DNA of 64,000 bases. Origin: Shimia sp040225985. GTDB taxonomy: Bacteria > Pseudomonadota > Alphaproteobacteria > Rhodobacterales > Rhodobacteraceae. Position 1 is the first letter of the stretch, and the number at the start of each line of letters is the position of its first letter. Under the pieces are notes generated by a model. The model had not been told where the DNA came from. It saw only the letters and a list, made by a program, of their open reading frames with translations, and ran no database searches. Positions 35,150 through 42,947 of the stretch are shown here, piece after piece. The stretch covers positions 186,001 to 250,000 of the forward strand of contig NZ_JBBPEU010000001.1 of assembly GCF_040225985.1 (NCBI RefSeq). Direction: 5' to 3'. Both the position numbers and the translations under genes were made by a program.

Positions 35150-35749
35150 TCACTCTTGCTCGCGTTGCTTCTGGGTTTGGTAAATGAAAGCTTCGAAAGT
35201 TTTGTTGAGACCTGAAAAGAACTCTTCAAAGTCTATTTGCCGTTCGCGACCATTAATCGAGATGTGAGCCTGACCTTCGTCGAGCATCGGGTCTGGCGCG
35301 ACGTGAATCTGCAATGCATCCATTTTGGGAAGCACGGCCCTGACAGCCTCAACTTCGGCAGGTGCCACATGGACCTGAGCTTCGTGAACGCTCGTTTTAT
35401 CAGCAAGCTTATTCAGTTGCTCTACAATTTGAAGCCCGATTGTTTGACGTGCGAATTCTGGAAGTATCTTTTCAACGAGGGTCGAAAACAGCGGCGCGAG
35501 GTCCGCGAGAACTGTGGTCCTCGCGTCATGATAGGTGAACGACATTTCCTGAAGGTTCTGGCCTAATATCGTCGAAACATGGGCTATTTCGTCGGATTTG
35601 GCACGAATCGCATCTTCCCAGCCGGCTTTGTATCCTTGCTCAAACGTATCCAGCAGTTCTTCGTCATCTGCAGGTTTGCTTAATTCACTGGGTGAAACCG
35701 CTCCGGAGCTCGCTCCGAAGTCTTGCAAAATATCAGCGAGAGACTTCAT
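35150..35749 (-). CDS. fliH: FliH-like flagellar assembly protein
   Basis: A 199-residue cytoplasmic protein, most likely FliH, the regulator and stalk of the FliI export ATPase. It has an acidic N-terminus, the typical FEQGYKAGWEDA block (Gly/Ala-spaced helix near residue 36), a long helix and a C-terminal globular part (VHVAPAEVEAVRAVLPKM). Family conservation is weak, so the call leans on position between fliF and fliN and on the Gly-x3-Gly-like helix. The ATG is in the fliF stop region and the gene ends 4 bases before fliN. FliI itself is not in the window. Confidence 0.75.
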   Translation of the reverse strand: MKSLADILQDFGASSGAVSPSELSKPADDEELLDTFEQGYKAGWEDAIRAKSDEIAHVSTILGQNLQEMSFTYHDARTTVLADLAPLFSTLVEKILPEFARQTIGLQIVEQLNKLADKTSVHEAQVHVAPAEVEAVRAVLPKMDALQIHVAPDPMLDEGQAHISINGRERQIDFEEFFSGLNKTFEAFIYQTQKQREQE

Positions 35750-37344
35750 TTGCTCCCCTCTCGCTGATCCATCCAGCTTCTAAGGATTTCCACGGTTTCA
35801 TCTTGACGGTCAGCAATGAGTGCGCGTAACCGCTCAACCGGCGCCACCGTAGGATTTTGCGTTGCTGGGACAGGTGTTTCTGCGAAATGTGGATCAGCGG
35901 GCAGGATTTCGCCTTGTGCAATCGGCGTAGAAAGCTCTTGAATTTCATTATTAGCTTGCTGCTGCTTTTGAGGATCTAAGGTAGGTCTTTCCAAGAGGTT
36001 TTGAGGATTTTGAATCAAAATTGGTTTCAAAACGAAAAGCCCAAGCAGGACAGCAAAAATGCCGATCACTCCCAATTGGGCCAATGTGTTAGTATCTATC
36101 CGACCATTCCCCCAAATTGATCGTTCAGGCAAACTGCCAAGATCGTCGATGGGAAGGAACGACATTGACTTAAGTGTCACTACATCGCCGCGCTCACTGC
36201 TAAAGCCAATTGCAGACTTGACCAGCTCCTGCAGCGCATCCAATTCATCGCTTGCCCTTGGGGTTGAAACCAGTTTCCCATCAGCATCCGGAACCAAGGC
36301 TTCGTTCACGAGCACTGCAACGGAAATCCGACGTAAAGTTCCTGGTTTACGTACGGTTTCACGTTGTGTTTCAGACACTTCATAGTTGATCCGCTCGCGT
36401 GTTTCAGTGTTCTGGTCGCGCGAATTTTCTGTACCTGCAGCGTCTCCATCCGGGAGATTCGAGGCGACAGTGACCGTAGGCTGGCCCGAATTTTCTGATT
36501 GGTTGCTGCGTTCTTCCGTATCCGTGCTAATTGCCACCCGGCTTGTAGGATCGAAGATACGCTCATGAACGATTTCTTCTTCTGTTGCCGTTTCAACCGA
36601 AACTTCAACAACTGCGTTTCCAAGACCGACACGCGCCTCAAGCAATCTTTGCACCCGCTCACGCAAGATTTGTGACTTGTCGAAGCCCTCATTTGGGATT
36701 TCAACTGCACCGGTTCCGCTTATGATACCCTCCCGGCTATCAATGACGCTCACGTCATCCGGGGCCATGCCTGAAACCGCGGAGGCAACAAGAAACTGAA
36801 GCGCTCGGGCATAGTTGGGTTCTATGCCTCCAATTCGGGACACGATGGAAACAGAAGCGGTTGGTTTCGAATTCCTTCTAAACGCCGAGGCCCCTGCCTT
36901 GGAGATATGGACACGCGCATTCGCTATTTGCGGATTGGAAACAATTGTCCGAGCAAGCTCTCCCTCTTTGGCACGCCAATAAGCCGCGTCGAACATTTGA
37001 GAGGTGGTACCGAAGCCAGACAAAGAATCCAGCAATTCGTATCCCATACTCGTATTCGCCGGAATGCCCTCGCTAGCAAGGGTTAGCCGCAATGCATCAC
37101 GCCTAGCTTCCGGCACATAAATCCCGTCACCTTTTACGGAATAGGTGACCCCGTTCTGATCAAGTGCCGACAAGACTTCTCCCGCAGACTTTTCTTCCAA
37201 TCCACCGTACAGCAAGACCATTTTGGGCGCAGATACCACGCTAAGAATAGCGACAAACGTTCCCACCAGAACCACGGCTCCAGCACACAGCATGATTCTG
37301 CGACGCAGGTCCAAAGACGACCAAAGCGACATAAATTTTTGCAC
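35746..37344 (-). CDS. fliF: Flagellar MS-ring protein FliF
   Basis: A 532-residue inner-membrane ring protein on which the motor is built. It has membrane segments near residues 15-37 and 410-432, with ring-building domains between them: VLLYGGLEEKSAGEVLSALDQNG (PilI/YscJ-like) and TIVSNPQIANARVHIS, VSVIDSREGIISG. The C-terminal cytoplasmic tail, which would bind FliG, is present. The start is GTG at 37344 with GGAGG five bases before; an ATG four codons later lacks that spacing. It is the first gene of the minus-strand operon, diverging from fliL with a CtrA-like box in between. Confidence 0.95.
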   Translation of the reverse strand: MQKFMSLWSSLDLRRRIMLCAGAVVLVGTFVAILSVVSAPKMVLLYGGLEEKSAGEVLSALDQNGVTYSVKGDGIYVPEARRDALRLTLASEGIPANTSMGYELLDSLSGFGTTSQMFDAAYWRAKEGELARTIVSNPQIANARVHISKAGASAFRRNSKPTASVSIVSRIGGIEPNYARALQFLVASAVSGMAPDDVSVIDSREGIISGTGAVEIPNEGFDKSQILRERVQRLLEARVGLGNAVVEVSVETATEEEIVHERIFDPTSRVAISTDTEERSNQSENSGQPTVTVASNLPDGDAAGTENSRDQNTETRERINYEVSETQRETVRKPGTLRRISVAVLVNEALVPDADGKLVSTPRASDELDALQELVKSAIGFSSERGDVVTLKSMSFLPIDDLGSLPERSIWGNGRIDTNTLAQLGVIGIFAVLLGLFVLKPILIQNPQNLLERPTLDPQKQQQANNEIQELSTPIAQGEILPADPHFAETPVPATQNPTVAPVERLRALIADRQDETVEILRSWMDQREGSK

Positions 37345-37401
37345 AGGTCCCTCCAGTGGAATCTAAATAGACGGTTTCTGTGCGACATTCCCCCATCAGG
37401 C

Positions 37402-37416
37402 TTAACAATCGGTTAG
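37402..37416. promoter_or_regulatory. CtrA-like box between divergent fliF and fliL
   Basis: TTAA-N7-TTAG, one base off the consensus and the mirror type of the box before flgE. It lies 57 bases from the fliF GTG and 45 bases before the fliL ATG in a 117-bp divergent gap, so one site could control both operons. Confidence 0.6.
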
Positions 37417-37461
37417 TGACTGATCGCTTAGGCTACGGTGGCGGAAAAAATGGAGGTCTGA

Positions 37462-37950
37462 ATGACTGCTACTTCGGAAAACGTACAAGACCCGCAGCCA
37501 CGCGCTCCCCAAAAGTGGTTACTCCTGAGTCTACTGCTGACGGTGGTCGGGGGTGGCGGTATGTTCTACGCTGGATATTCCGGGCTGCTTTTCAAGACTG
37601 ATAGCGAGGAAAGAAAAAGTGTTGGCCAAGACGAGCCGGAACCGCTTCCAGAAGTTTCATTTATTCCGCTGGACCCGATCATTGTCTCGCTGGGGCCAAA
37701 TGCATCAAGCCAACACCTGAGGTTTCGGGCACAACTCGAAATTCAACCTGAATACCAAAGTGATGTCGAATATTTCCTGCCGCGGATCATAGACGTTCTC
37801 AACAACTACCTGAGGGCCCTGGAGGCATCCGATCTAGAGGCACCCGGCGCGCTAATGGTGCTCAGAGCTCAGATGCTGCGGCGAATCGAGGTTGTCGTTG
37901 GGCCGGGCCGGGTAAACGATTTGCTCGTCATGGAGTTTGTATTGAACTGA
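37462..37950 (+). CDS. fliL: Flagellar basal body-associated protein FliL
   Basis: A 162-residue inner-membrane protein that supports stator function. It has a cytoplasmic N-terminus, one membrane helix (about residues 17-40), and a periplasmic domain with the FliL block FIPLDPIIVSLGP and RFRAQLEIQPEYQ, ending DLLVMEFVLN. The ATG follows GGAGGT by five bases. It starts the run fliL - small coiled-coil gene - motE - motA. Length and architecture are normal. Confidence 0.92.
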   Translation: MTATSENVQDPQPRAPQKWLLLSLLLTVVGGGGMFYAGYSGLLFKTDSEERKSVGQDEPEPLPEVSFIPLDPIIVSLGPNASSQHLRFRAQLEIQPEYQSDVEYFLPRIIDVLNNYLRALEASDLEAPGALMVLRAQMLRRIEVVVGPGRVNDLLVMEFVLN

Positions 37951-37961
37951 AAGGCTTGGAG

Positions 37962-38330
37962 ATGGAAATGATTGCAGACGCTCTTTTAGTTTTGGGCGCC
38001 ATCGGAGCAGGACTTTACTGTTTGATCCTAGGGCGCAGGCTTTCACGCTTCAACAACCTTCAAACCGGTGTTGGGGGGGCCGTGGCCCTACTTTCGGCAC
38101 AGGTCGACGACCTCACCAAGGCACTCGCTGAAGGTAAGGAGGCTGCGCAGCGAGCAGCGGAGGACCTGACCGAACTGACAAGGCGAGCCGATGAGTCTTC
38201 CAAGCGCCTCGAGTTGCTTGTGGCATCTATGCATGATCTGCCTTCGACAGCTTCGCAACCTACCCCAAATGCAGAAAAGGAAGCCGTGTTCTTTCGCCAC
38301 CCCGCCAAGGCCACCGAGGATGCAACATGA
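37962..38330 (+). CDS. Small membrane-anchored coiled-coil protein in the flagellar operon
   Basis: A 122-residue protein of unknown function. It has one N-terminal membrane helix (LLVLGAIGAGLYCLILG), then a cytoplasmic or periplasmic coiled coil rich in Ala, Glu and Arg (about residues 40-88), and a Pro/Ser-rich tail. It lies between fliL and motE, 11 bases behind fliL and with its end overlapping the motE start (ATGA), so it is part of the motor operon. It may belong to a small alphaproteobacterial family (DUF6468, from memory only). The start could be 37962 or 37968; the ribosome site fits either. A role in stator assembly is inferred. Confidence 0.75.
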   Translation: MEMIADALLVLGAIGAGLYCLILGRRLSRFNNLQTGVGGAVALLSAQVDDLTKALAEGKEAAQRAAEDLTELTRRADESSKRLELLVASMHDLPSTASQPTPNAEKEAVFFRHPAKATEDAT

Positions 38331-38929
38331 GTGAAATGGGTAAAGCCCCAAAACTGCGAGTAAAGCGCGGAAGCCTGTCAATTGTTGCCTTGTGTCTTTT
38401 CGCCTCGGCAGCAATCCGAATTGGCTCAGAAACGGGGCAGGCCCTTGCGCGCGAAACATCATTCGACGACGTTGGTGCTCAGCCGGGAGCTCCTGCGACG
38501 ACCGAGGCCTGTGAAACACCAGAAGACTTGCGACAGGTTCTCGATCTTTTCGCAAAACGGGACGAAACGCTGAAAATCCAAGAAGAGGAAATGCAAATGC
38601 GATCGGTAACGCTGGCCCTAGCCGAAGAGACAATCGATCAGAAACTTGCTGAACTAGTCGCGATCGAAGAAAGCCTAAAACAAACCATCGCTTTCGCGTC
38701 TACCGCTGCCGAAGACGATTTGAGCAGACTTACCTCCGTTTACGAAAATATGAAACCTAAGGATGCAGCCGCATTGTTCGAAACAATGGCCCCCGAATTT
38801 GCTGCCGGATTTCTGGGTCGCATGAGGCCAGACTCTGCCGCACAGATCATGGCAGGCCTGTCTCCTCAAGCCGCCTACACCATAAGTGTCGTCATCGCGG
38901 GCAGGAACGCCGAAGCCCCAACAAAGTAG
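38327..38929 (+). CDS. motE: MotE-like flagellar protein (MgtE N-domain fold)
   Basis: A 200-residue protein with a signal-anchor start (SIVALCLFASAAIRIG), a coiled coil (about residues 78-128), and a C-terminal MgtE_N-like helical repeat: YENMKPKDAAALFETM, FAAGFLGRMRPDSAAQIMAGL. This is the layout of MotE, a periplasmic chaperone of MotC in Sinorhizobium; here it sits in the fliL-motA run. The ATG overlaps the previous gene. The motC gene of rhizobia is not recognisable by name here, but a large periplasmic protein follows motA. Confidence 0.8.
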   Translation: MSEMGKAPKLRVKRGSLSIVALCLFASAAIRIGSETGQALARETSFDDVGAQPGAPATTEACETPEDLRQVLDLFAKRDETLKIQEEEMQMRSVTLALAEETIDQKLAELVAIEESLKQTIAFASTAAEDDLSRLTSVYENMKPKDAAALFETMAPEFAAGFLGRMRPDSAAQIMAGLSPQAAYTISVVIAGRNAEAPTK

Positions 38930-39046
38930 GTCATTCCTCAGTATTCTTTAACGAACTGATGCCATCATTTTCCAAGTTCGTAACAACAGGGCTGCGCCAG
39001 TTTAATGCGGACTTCTAGTTGCAAATCATCCTGAGAGGAACTGAAC

Positions 39047-39916
39047 GTGATTGGGCTGATTGGGATCGTCACAATTTTTGCGATGGTGTTTGGAGGGTAC
39101 CTTGCGGCCGGGGGAAAGCTGGCCATCATTCTGAAGTCATTACCTTTTGAAATGATGATGATCGGAGGTGCGGCAATTGGAGCGTTTCTAATAAGCAATG
39201 ACATGCATGCGATCAAGCAAACCGTCAAAGATATCACAAAGGTTTTCAAAGGGCCCAAATGGCACCATGATGACTACAAGGATTTGCTCTGCCTTCTTTT
39301 CGAATTGATCCGGTTGGCGAAACAGAATCCAGTGGCGATAGAAAGAGAAATCGAAGCGCCTGAAGAGTCGGAAATATTCGGGAAGTATCCAAAAATTCAA
39401 GCCGACAAAGAAGCTGTCGCTCTCATTGCTGATACGCTCAGGTCCGCCTCAATGAACTATGACGACCCTCACCAGGTTGAAGAAGTTCTCGAGAAACGGA
39501 TGGAAACCAACCTCCATAGCGCACTTCATTCGAGTCACGCCCTGCAAACTGTGGCCGATGCCCTTCCTGCTCTGGGAATTGTTGCGGCCGTTCTAGGTGT
39601 GATCAAAACCATGGGGTCCATCGATCAGCCTCCAGAGATATTGGGAAAAATGATTGGCGGTGCGCTTGTCGGGACTTTCCTGGGCGTCTTTCTTGCATAT
39701 GGTTTGGTGGGGCCTTTTGCAGCAAAGCTGCGTTCCGTTGTCGAGGAAGACAGCCATTTTTACAGCTTGATCAGAGAAGTGCTGATAGCGAACCTCCATA
39801 GCCATCCCGCGAATATATGTATCGAAGTTGGGCGACAAAACACGCCAGCACATTGTCGACCACAATTCTCTGAACTCGAAGATGCACTGAAATCGATCAG
39901 AAAGGATGCAGCATGA
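39047..39916 (+). CDS. motA: Flagellar motor stator protein MotA
   Basis: A 289-residue ion-channel subunit with four membrane segments: two near the N-terminus (IGIVTIFAMVFGGYLAAGG and MMMIGGAAIGAFLI), two in the C-terminal third (ADALPALGIVAAVLGVIKTMG and IGGALVGTFLGVFLAYGLVGPFA). The cytoplasmic loop and the conserved Pro in DALPALG are present. The start is GTG at 39047 with GAGAGGA before it. Its stop overlaps the next gene by 4 bases. motB lies 10 kb upstream, so the stator pair is split in this genome. Confidence 0.94.
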   Translation: MIGLIGIVTIFAMVFGGYLAAGGKLAIILKSLPFEMMMIGGAAIGAFLISNDMHAIKQTVKDITKVFKGPKWHHDDYKDLLCLLFELIRLAKQNPVAIEREIEAPEESEIFGKYPKIQADKEAVALIADTLRSASMNYDDPHQVEEVLEKRMETNLHSALHSSHALQTVADALPALGIVAAVLGVIKTMGSIDQPPEILGKMIGGALVGTFLGVFLAYGLVGPFAAKLRSVVEEDSHFYSLIREVLIANLHSHPANICIEVGRQNTPAHCRPQFSELEDALKSIRKDAA

Positions 39917-42117
39917 TCGTTCGCATCTTTATGCTATTGTCTCTTTTTCTATACGCAGCGCCCACCCCAGCTGCAGAATTTATCCTGAAATCTGGCGAGC
40001 ATGAAGACTTTACCCGCATCGTAGTGACACTACCCAACGAAGAGTCGGGTTGGGATTTCGCACCTAGCGCGACGGGGTATTCACTTACGGTTGATGACGA
40101 AAATCCCAAATTTGAATATTCTGAAGTTTTCGACCGTATACCCAGAACGCGGCTGTCGGCGCTAGCGACAAACAACGCGGGAAATGGTCTCAACTTTTCG
40201 CTGGCCTGCGATTGTAAAGCCGCTGCGAGCAAATACGAAAACCGCTATGTCATTATCGATATCCGGGCTTCTGAAACTGATTTACCCAAAGGTACGGCGC
40301 AGCCTCACACACACACTCTGAATTTGAATAAAGTGTCTTTTCCTAACCTTTTGCAAATCAGAAAGGACGCAGTTTCGATTGACAGGTATTTGCCGGCTGA
40401 TCCGGGTTCAAACTCTGTAGGTACGCCCCTTAAGGAGCAAATTTCTCTGGCTATAAAGCAAGACCTTCTGACCCCCTCCACTCCAGCTTCTGACGACAAG
40501 CCAATGGATAAGATTTTCCTCTCACAAGTCAGGAGCAACGACACCCAACCAAGCCAAGAGGTCACAGTCCCTCCTTCACAACTTAAAGTTCACGAGACCA
40601 CACACACGCAATTTGAAGCACCAAACTTGGTGCTGAGAAGCGGTACTATGGATAGGGATTGTCCAACCAGAGACCTATTGAACGATTTCGGCGAGGAGGC
40701 AAAAAGATCTTTTCACTCCAAACTCGGCAAATTGCGTCGGAGCGCAATCAACGAGCATTACGCATTCGAGACCTCGGCAATGATCGAACTCGCAGAATTT
40801 TATGTGTCGAATGGGTTTGGAGCGGAAGCCTATGAGCTTTTTAGCACTTTGTCAGACCGCAGCATTGATTCAGATTTTCTCAAGAGAGCCTCAGTGGTTG
40901 TAGACGGATTGCAAAGGCAGGCAGAACTAATTCCTGTCGAATACCTTGAATGCGGTGGCAGCGTTTCGATTTTCACCTTCTTGTCACAGAAAATCACATT
41001 TCCGAAAGGTCTTGATGAAGAGGCCTTTCTCCTCGCATTTAATAGGTTAACCCCTGCACTTAGAGATCAATTAGGGCCGCGTCTGGTCGATCTTTTGCTG
41101 GCATCTGATAAGCTTGACTTGGCTTCCAGGGTTTTAGACGCATCGCAACGCGTTAGGCAGACACCTTCGGACGAACAAATGTTAAGCAAAGCGAGCCTCT
41201 TGATAGCAGACGATCAGTTTCAAAAGGCTGAGAGTGTCTTGGATGCCATTCATTTATCGGGATCAGAAACCACTTCGATGGCCTTGAAGAAAAAGATTGA
41301 GATAAAAGAAGAAGATCAAACAGTTCCTGATGTAGAAACTCTCTCGCTGGCCCAGTCGCTTGCTCTTGAAATGCGCGACACAGATGTCGAGCCCGAAGCC
41401 GCCGGCACCTATTTACGGGCTCTCATACTGGCGGGGAACTTCCAAGAAGTTTTTGCGTTGCTATCGAATGAGGAACAAACTCTGGACAAGTCCACTAAAG
41501 ACACACTTCAATCAAAGGCGTTGGTTGCACTTGCAGACTACGGATCGTCGAAAGACTTCCTGTTGATTGCGACATCCATGGATCCACAAGACCCGACTCT
41601 TACTCTAAACGCTAGAAAGCGGTTGGCGCACCGTTTTATAAGTGAAGGGTTTTATAACCAGGCCAGAGATTTTCTGGCTCAAGAGTTTGGGCATCAGCTT
41701 GACGATGAAGCCAAGGTTTTGCGTGCAACCGCTTCTTTCAATGCACACAAGCCCCACCGAGCCGCAGCAGACATTCTTGGCGTCGATACCCCGTCCGCAA
41801 GACACTTACGTGCAAAAATACTCTCTGAGATCGGGGAGCATAGAAAATCTGGAAGGCTGTATTCCGATGTGGGCGCTCATGAAGAGGCTGAAAAAGAACG
41901 AGTATTGGCGCGCGAGTGGGCAGAGCTTGGCAAATCAAAAAATGCGTCTTTCGCAGCTTTTGCTAGGATTCATGCACTGCAATCGAACCAAACAGTTTCC
42001 GACCTTTCGGAAATCGCTGCCGGGACCCAAGCGTTGCAGCAGAGCGCCGAAATTCGAACACTCCTGAGCGAGTTCATTTTGAACCGCAGCAGCTTGGTCA
42101 ATGCGCCACCGAACTAA
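39913..42117 (+). CDS. Large periplasmic protein coupled to motA: AMIN-like domain plus helical repeats
   Basis: A 734-residue protein with no name I can give. A signal peptide (VRIFMLLSLFLYAAPTPAAE, cut near residue 21) is followed by about 100 residues of beta-rich sequence (FTRIVVTLP, GYSLTVDDENPKFEY, RYVIIDIR) resembling an AMIN domain, which binds cell wall or envelope components. A low-complexity linker follows (about 125-230), then some 500 residues of amphipathic helices (for example SALVALADYGSSKDFLLIAT) like TPR repeats. It overlaps the motA stop (ATGA) and comes before a lytic transglycosylase. Position resembles motC of rhizobia, and the layout recalls periplasmic stator scaffolds such as PflA. 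A motor role is inferred. Confidence 0.75.
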   Translation: MIVRIFMLLSLFLYAAPTPAAEFILKSGEHEDFTRIVVTLPNEESGWDFAPSATGYSLTVDDENPKFEYSEVFDRIPRTRLSALATNNAGNGLNFSLACDCKAAASKYENRYVIIDIRASETDLPKGTAQPHTHTLNLNKVSFPNLLQIRKDAVSIDRYLPADPGSNSVGTPLKEQISLAIKQDLLTPSTPASDDKPMDKIFLSQVRSNDTQPSQEVTVPPSQLKVHETTHTQFEAPNLVLRSGTMDRDCPTRDLLNDFGEEAKRSFHSKLGKLRRSAINEHYAFETSAMIELAEFYVSNGFGAEAYELFSTLSDRSIDSDFLKRASVVVDGLQRQAELIPVEYLECGGSVSIFTFLSQKITFPKGLDEEAFLLAFNRLTPALRDQLGPRLVDLLLASDKLDLASRVLDASQRVRQTPSDEQMLSKASLLIADDQFQKAESVLDAIHLSGSETTSMALKKKIEIKEEDQTVPDVETLSLAQSLALEMRDTDVEPEAAGTYLRALILAGNFQEVFALLSNEEQTLDKSTKDTLQSKALVALADYGSSKDFLLIATSMDPQDPTLTLNARKRLAHRFISEGFYNQARDFLAQEFGHQLDDEAKVLRATASFNAHKPHRAAADILGVDTPSARHLRAKILSEIGEHRKSGRLYSDVGAHEEAEKERVLAREWAELGKSKNASFAAFARIHALQSNQTVSDLSEIAAGTQALQQSAEIRTLLSEFILNRSSLVNAPPN

Positions 42118-42187
42118 ATGCGATTACGAAAAATAAATCTCTGCTGTTTAGCTTTGGCAATAAAGAAGTTGCAGAAGGCAATGGGCG

Positions 42188-42934
42188 ATGATTTTGTTTT
42201 CAATCACAGTGGGAGGCAAAGCACCTAGGTGTTCAATTCCTGTTTTCTTGGCGATGTGTTTTGCGTTGCTCTCGAGACAGGCTTTTGCCGCTGTGGAAAC
42301 ACCATCGCACCCAAGCACCCTTTGTGAAAAGGCCGCGCTTTTCGCGTCATCCAAAACAGGCGTGCCGCTTAGCATCCTGCGCGCGATCACACGTACGGAA
42401 ACGGGCAAAAAACACGGGGGCCTATTTGGCCCATGGCCATGGGCCGTCAATCTGAACGGAAAAGGGTTCTGGTTCGATGATGTGAGTACAGCGCACAAAT
42501 TCGTAATGAAACAGCGCCAATCTGGAGTGGAGAATTTTGATTTAGGGTGCTTCCAAATCAATTATCGCTGGCATGGCGACGCCTTTGAATCCCTTGAAGA
42601 GATGCTTTCACCCGAAAAGAACGCCCTTTATGCCGCAAAATTCCTTGAGCGCCTCTACAAGGAGAAAGGAGATTGGCCAAGTGCGATCGGAGCCTACCAT
42701 TCTCGCACGCCAAAACATGCGAGCAGATACCTGCGCGCGTTCAACAAGAGCTTCGAGGCAATTCATAAAGCACCGCCGTTAGAATCATCTAACAACCATA
42801 TCCCACGCACTAACTTGCGTGAGAATTTGTTTCCACTTTTGACCAAACCTTCTCTGCCAACACCGTCTTTAGGTTCATTGGTTCCTCTACAGCAAGAAGC
42901 ACCAAACCCCATGATTCATTTCAACAAAAACTGA
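42188..42934 (+). CDS. Lytic transglycosylase, SLT-type (SltF-like)
   Basis: A 248-residue enzyme that cleaves peptidoglycan so the rod can pass the cell wall. It has an N-terminal signal (IPVFLAMCFALLSRQAFA), then a transglycosylase core with the catalytic Glu in AITRTETGK, DLGCFQINYRWHG and AKFLERLYKEKGDWPSAIGAYHS (the SLT GAYxx block). It lies between the motA-linked periplasmic protein and flhA, as the flagellar enzyme SltF does in Rhodobacter. The start ATG at 42188 gives a long n-region; the true start could be a little later. Confidence 0.85.
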   Translation: MILFSITVGGKAPRCSIPVFLAMCFALLSRQAFAAVETPSHPSTLCEKAALFASSKTGVPLSILRAITRTETGKKHGGLFGPWPWAVNLNGKGFWFDDVSTAHKFVMKQRQSGVENFDLGCFQINYRWHGDAFESLEEMLSPEKNALYAAKFLERLYKEKGDWPSAIGAYHSRTPKHASRYLRAFNKSFEAIHKAPPLESSNNHIPRTNLRENLFPLLTKPSLPTPSLGSLVPLQQEAPNPMIHFNKN

Positions 42935-42947
42935 GCGTTCCTTGAAC

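Noticed and set aside
38930..39046. A CtrA box before motA
   Set aside because: There are single TTAA half sites, but no second half at the required 7-base spacing.
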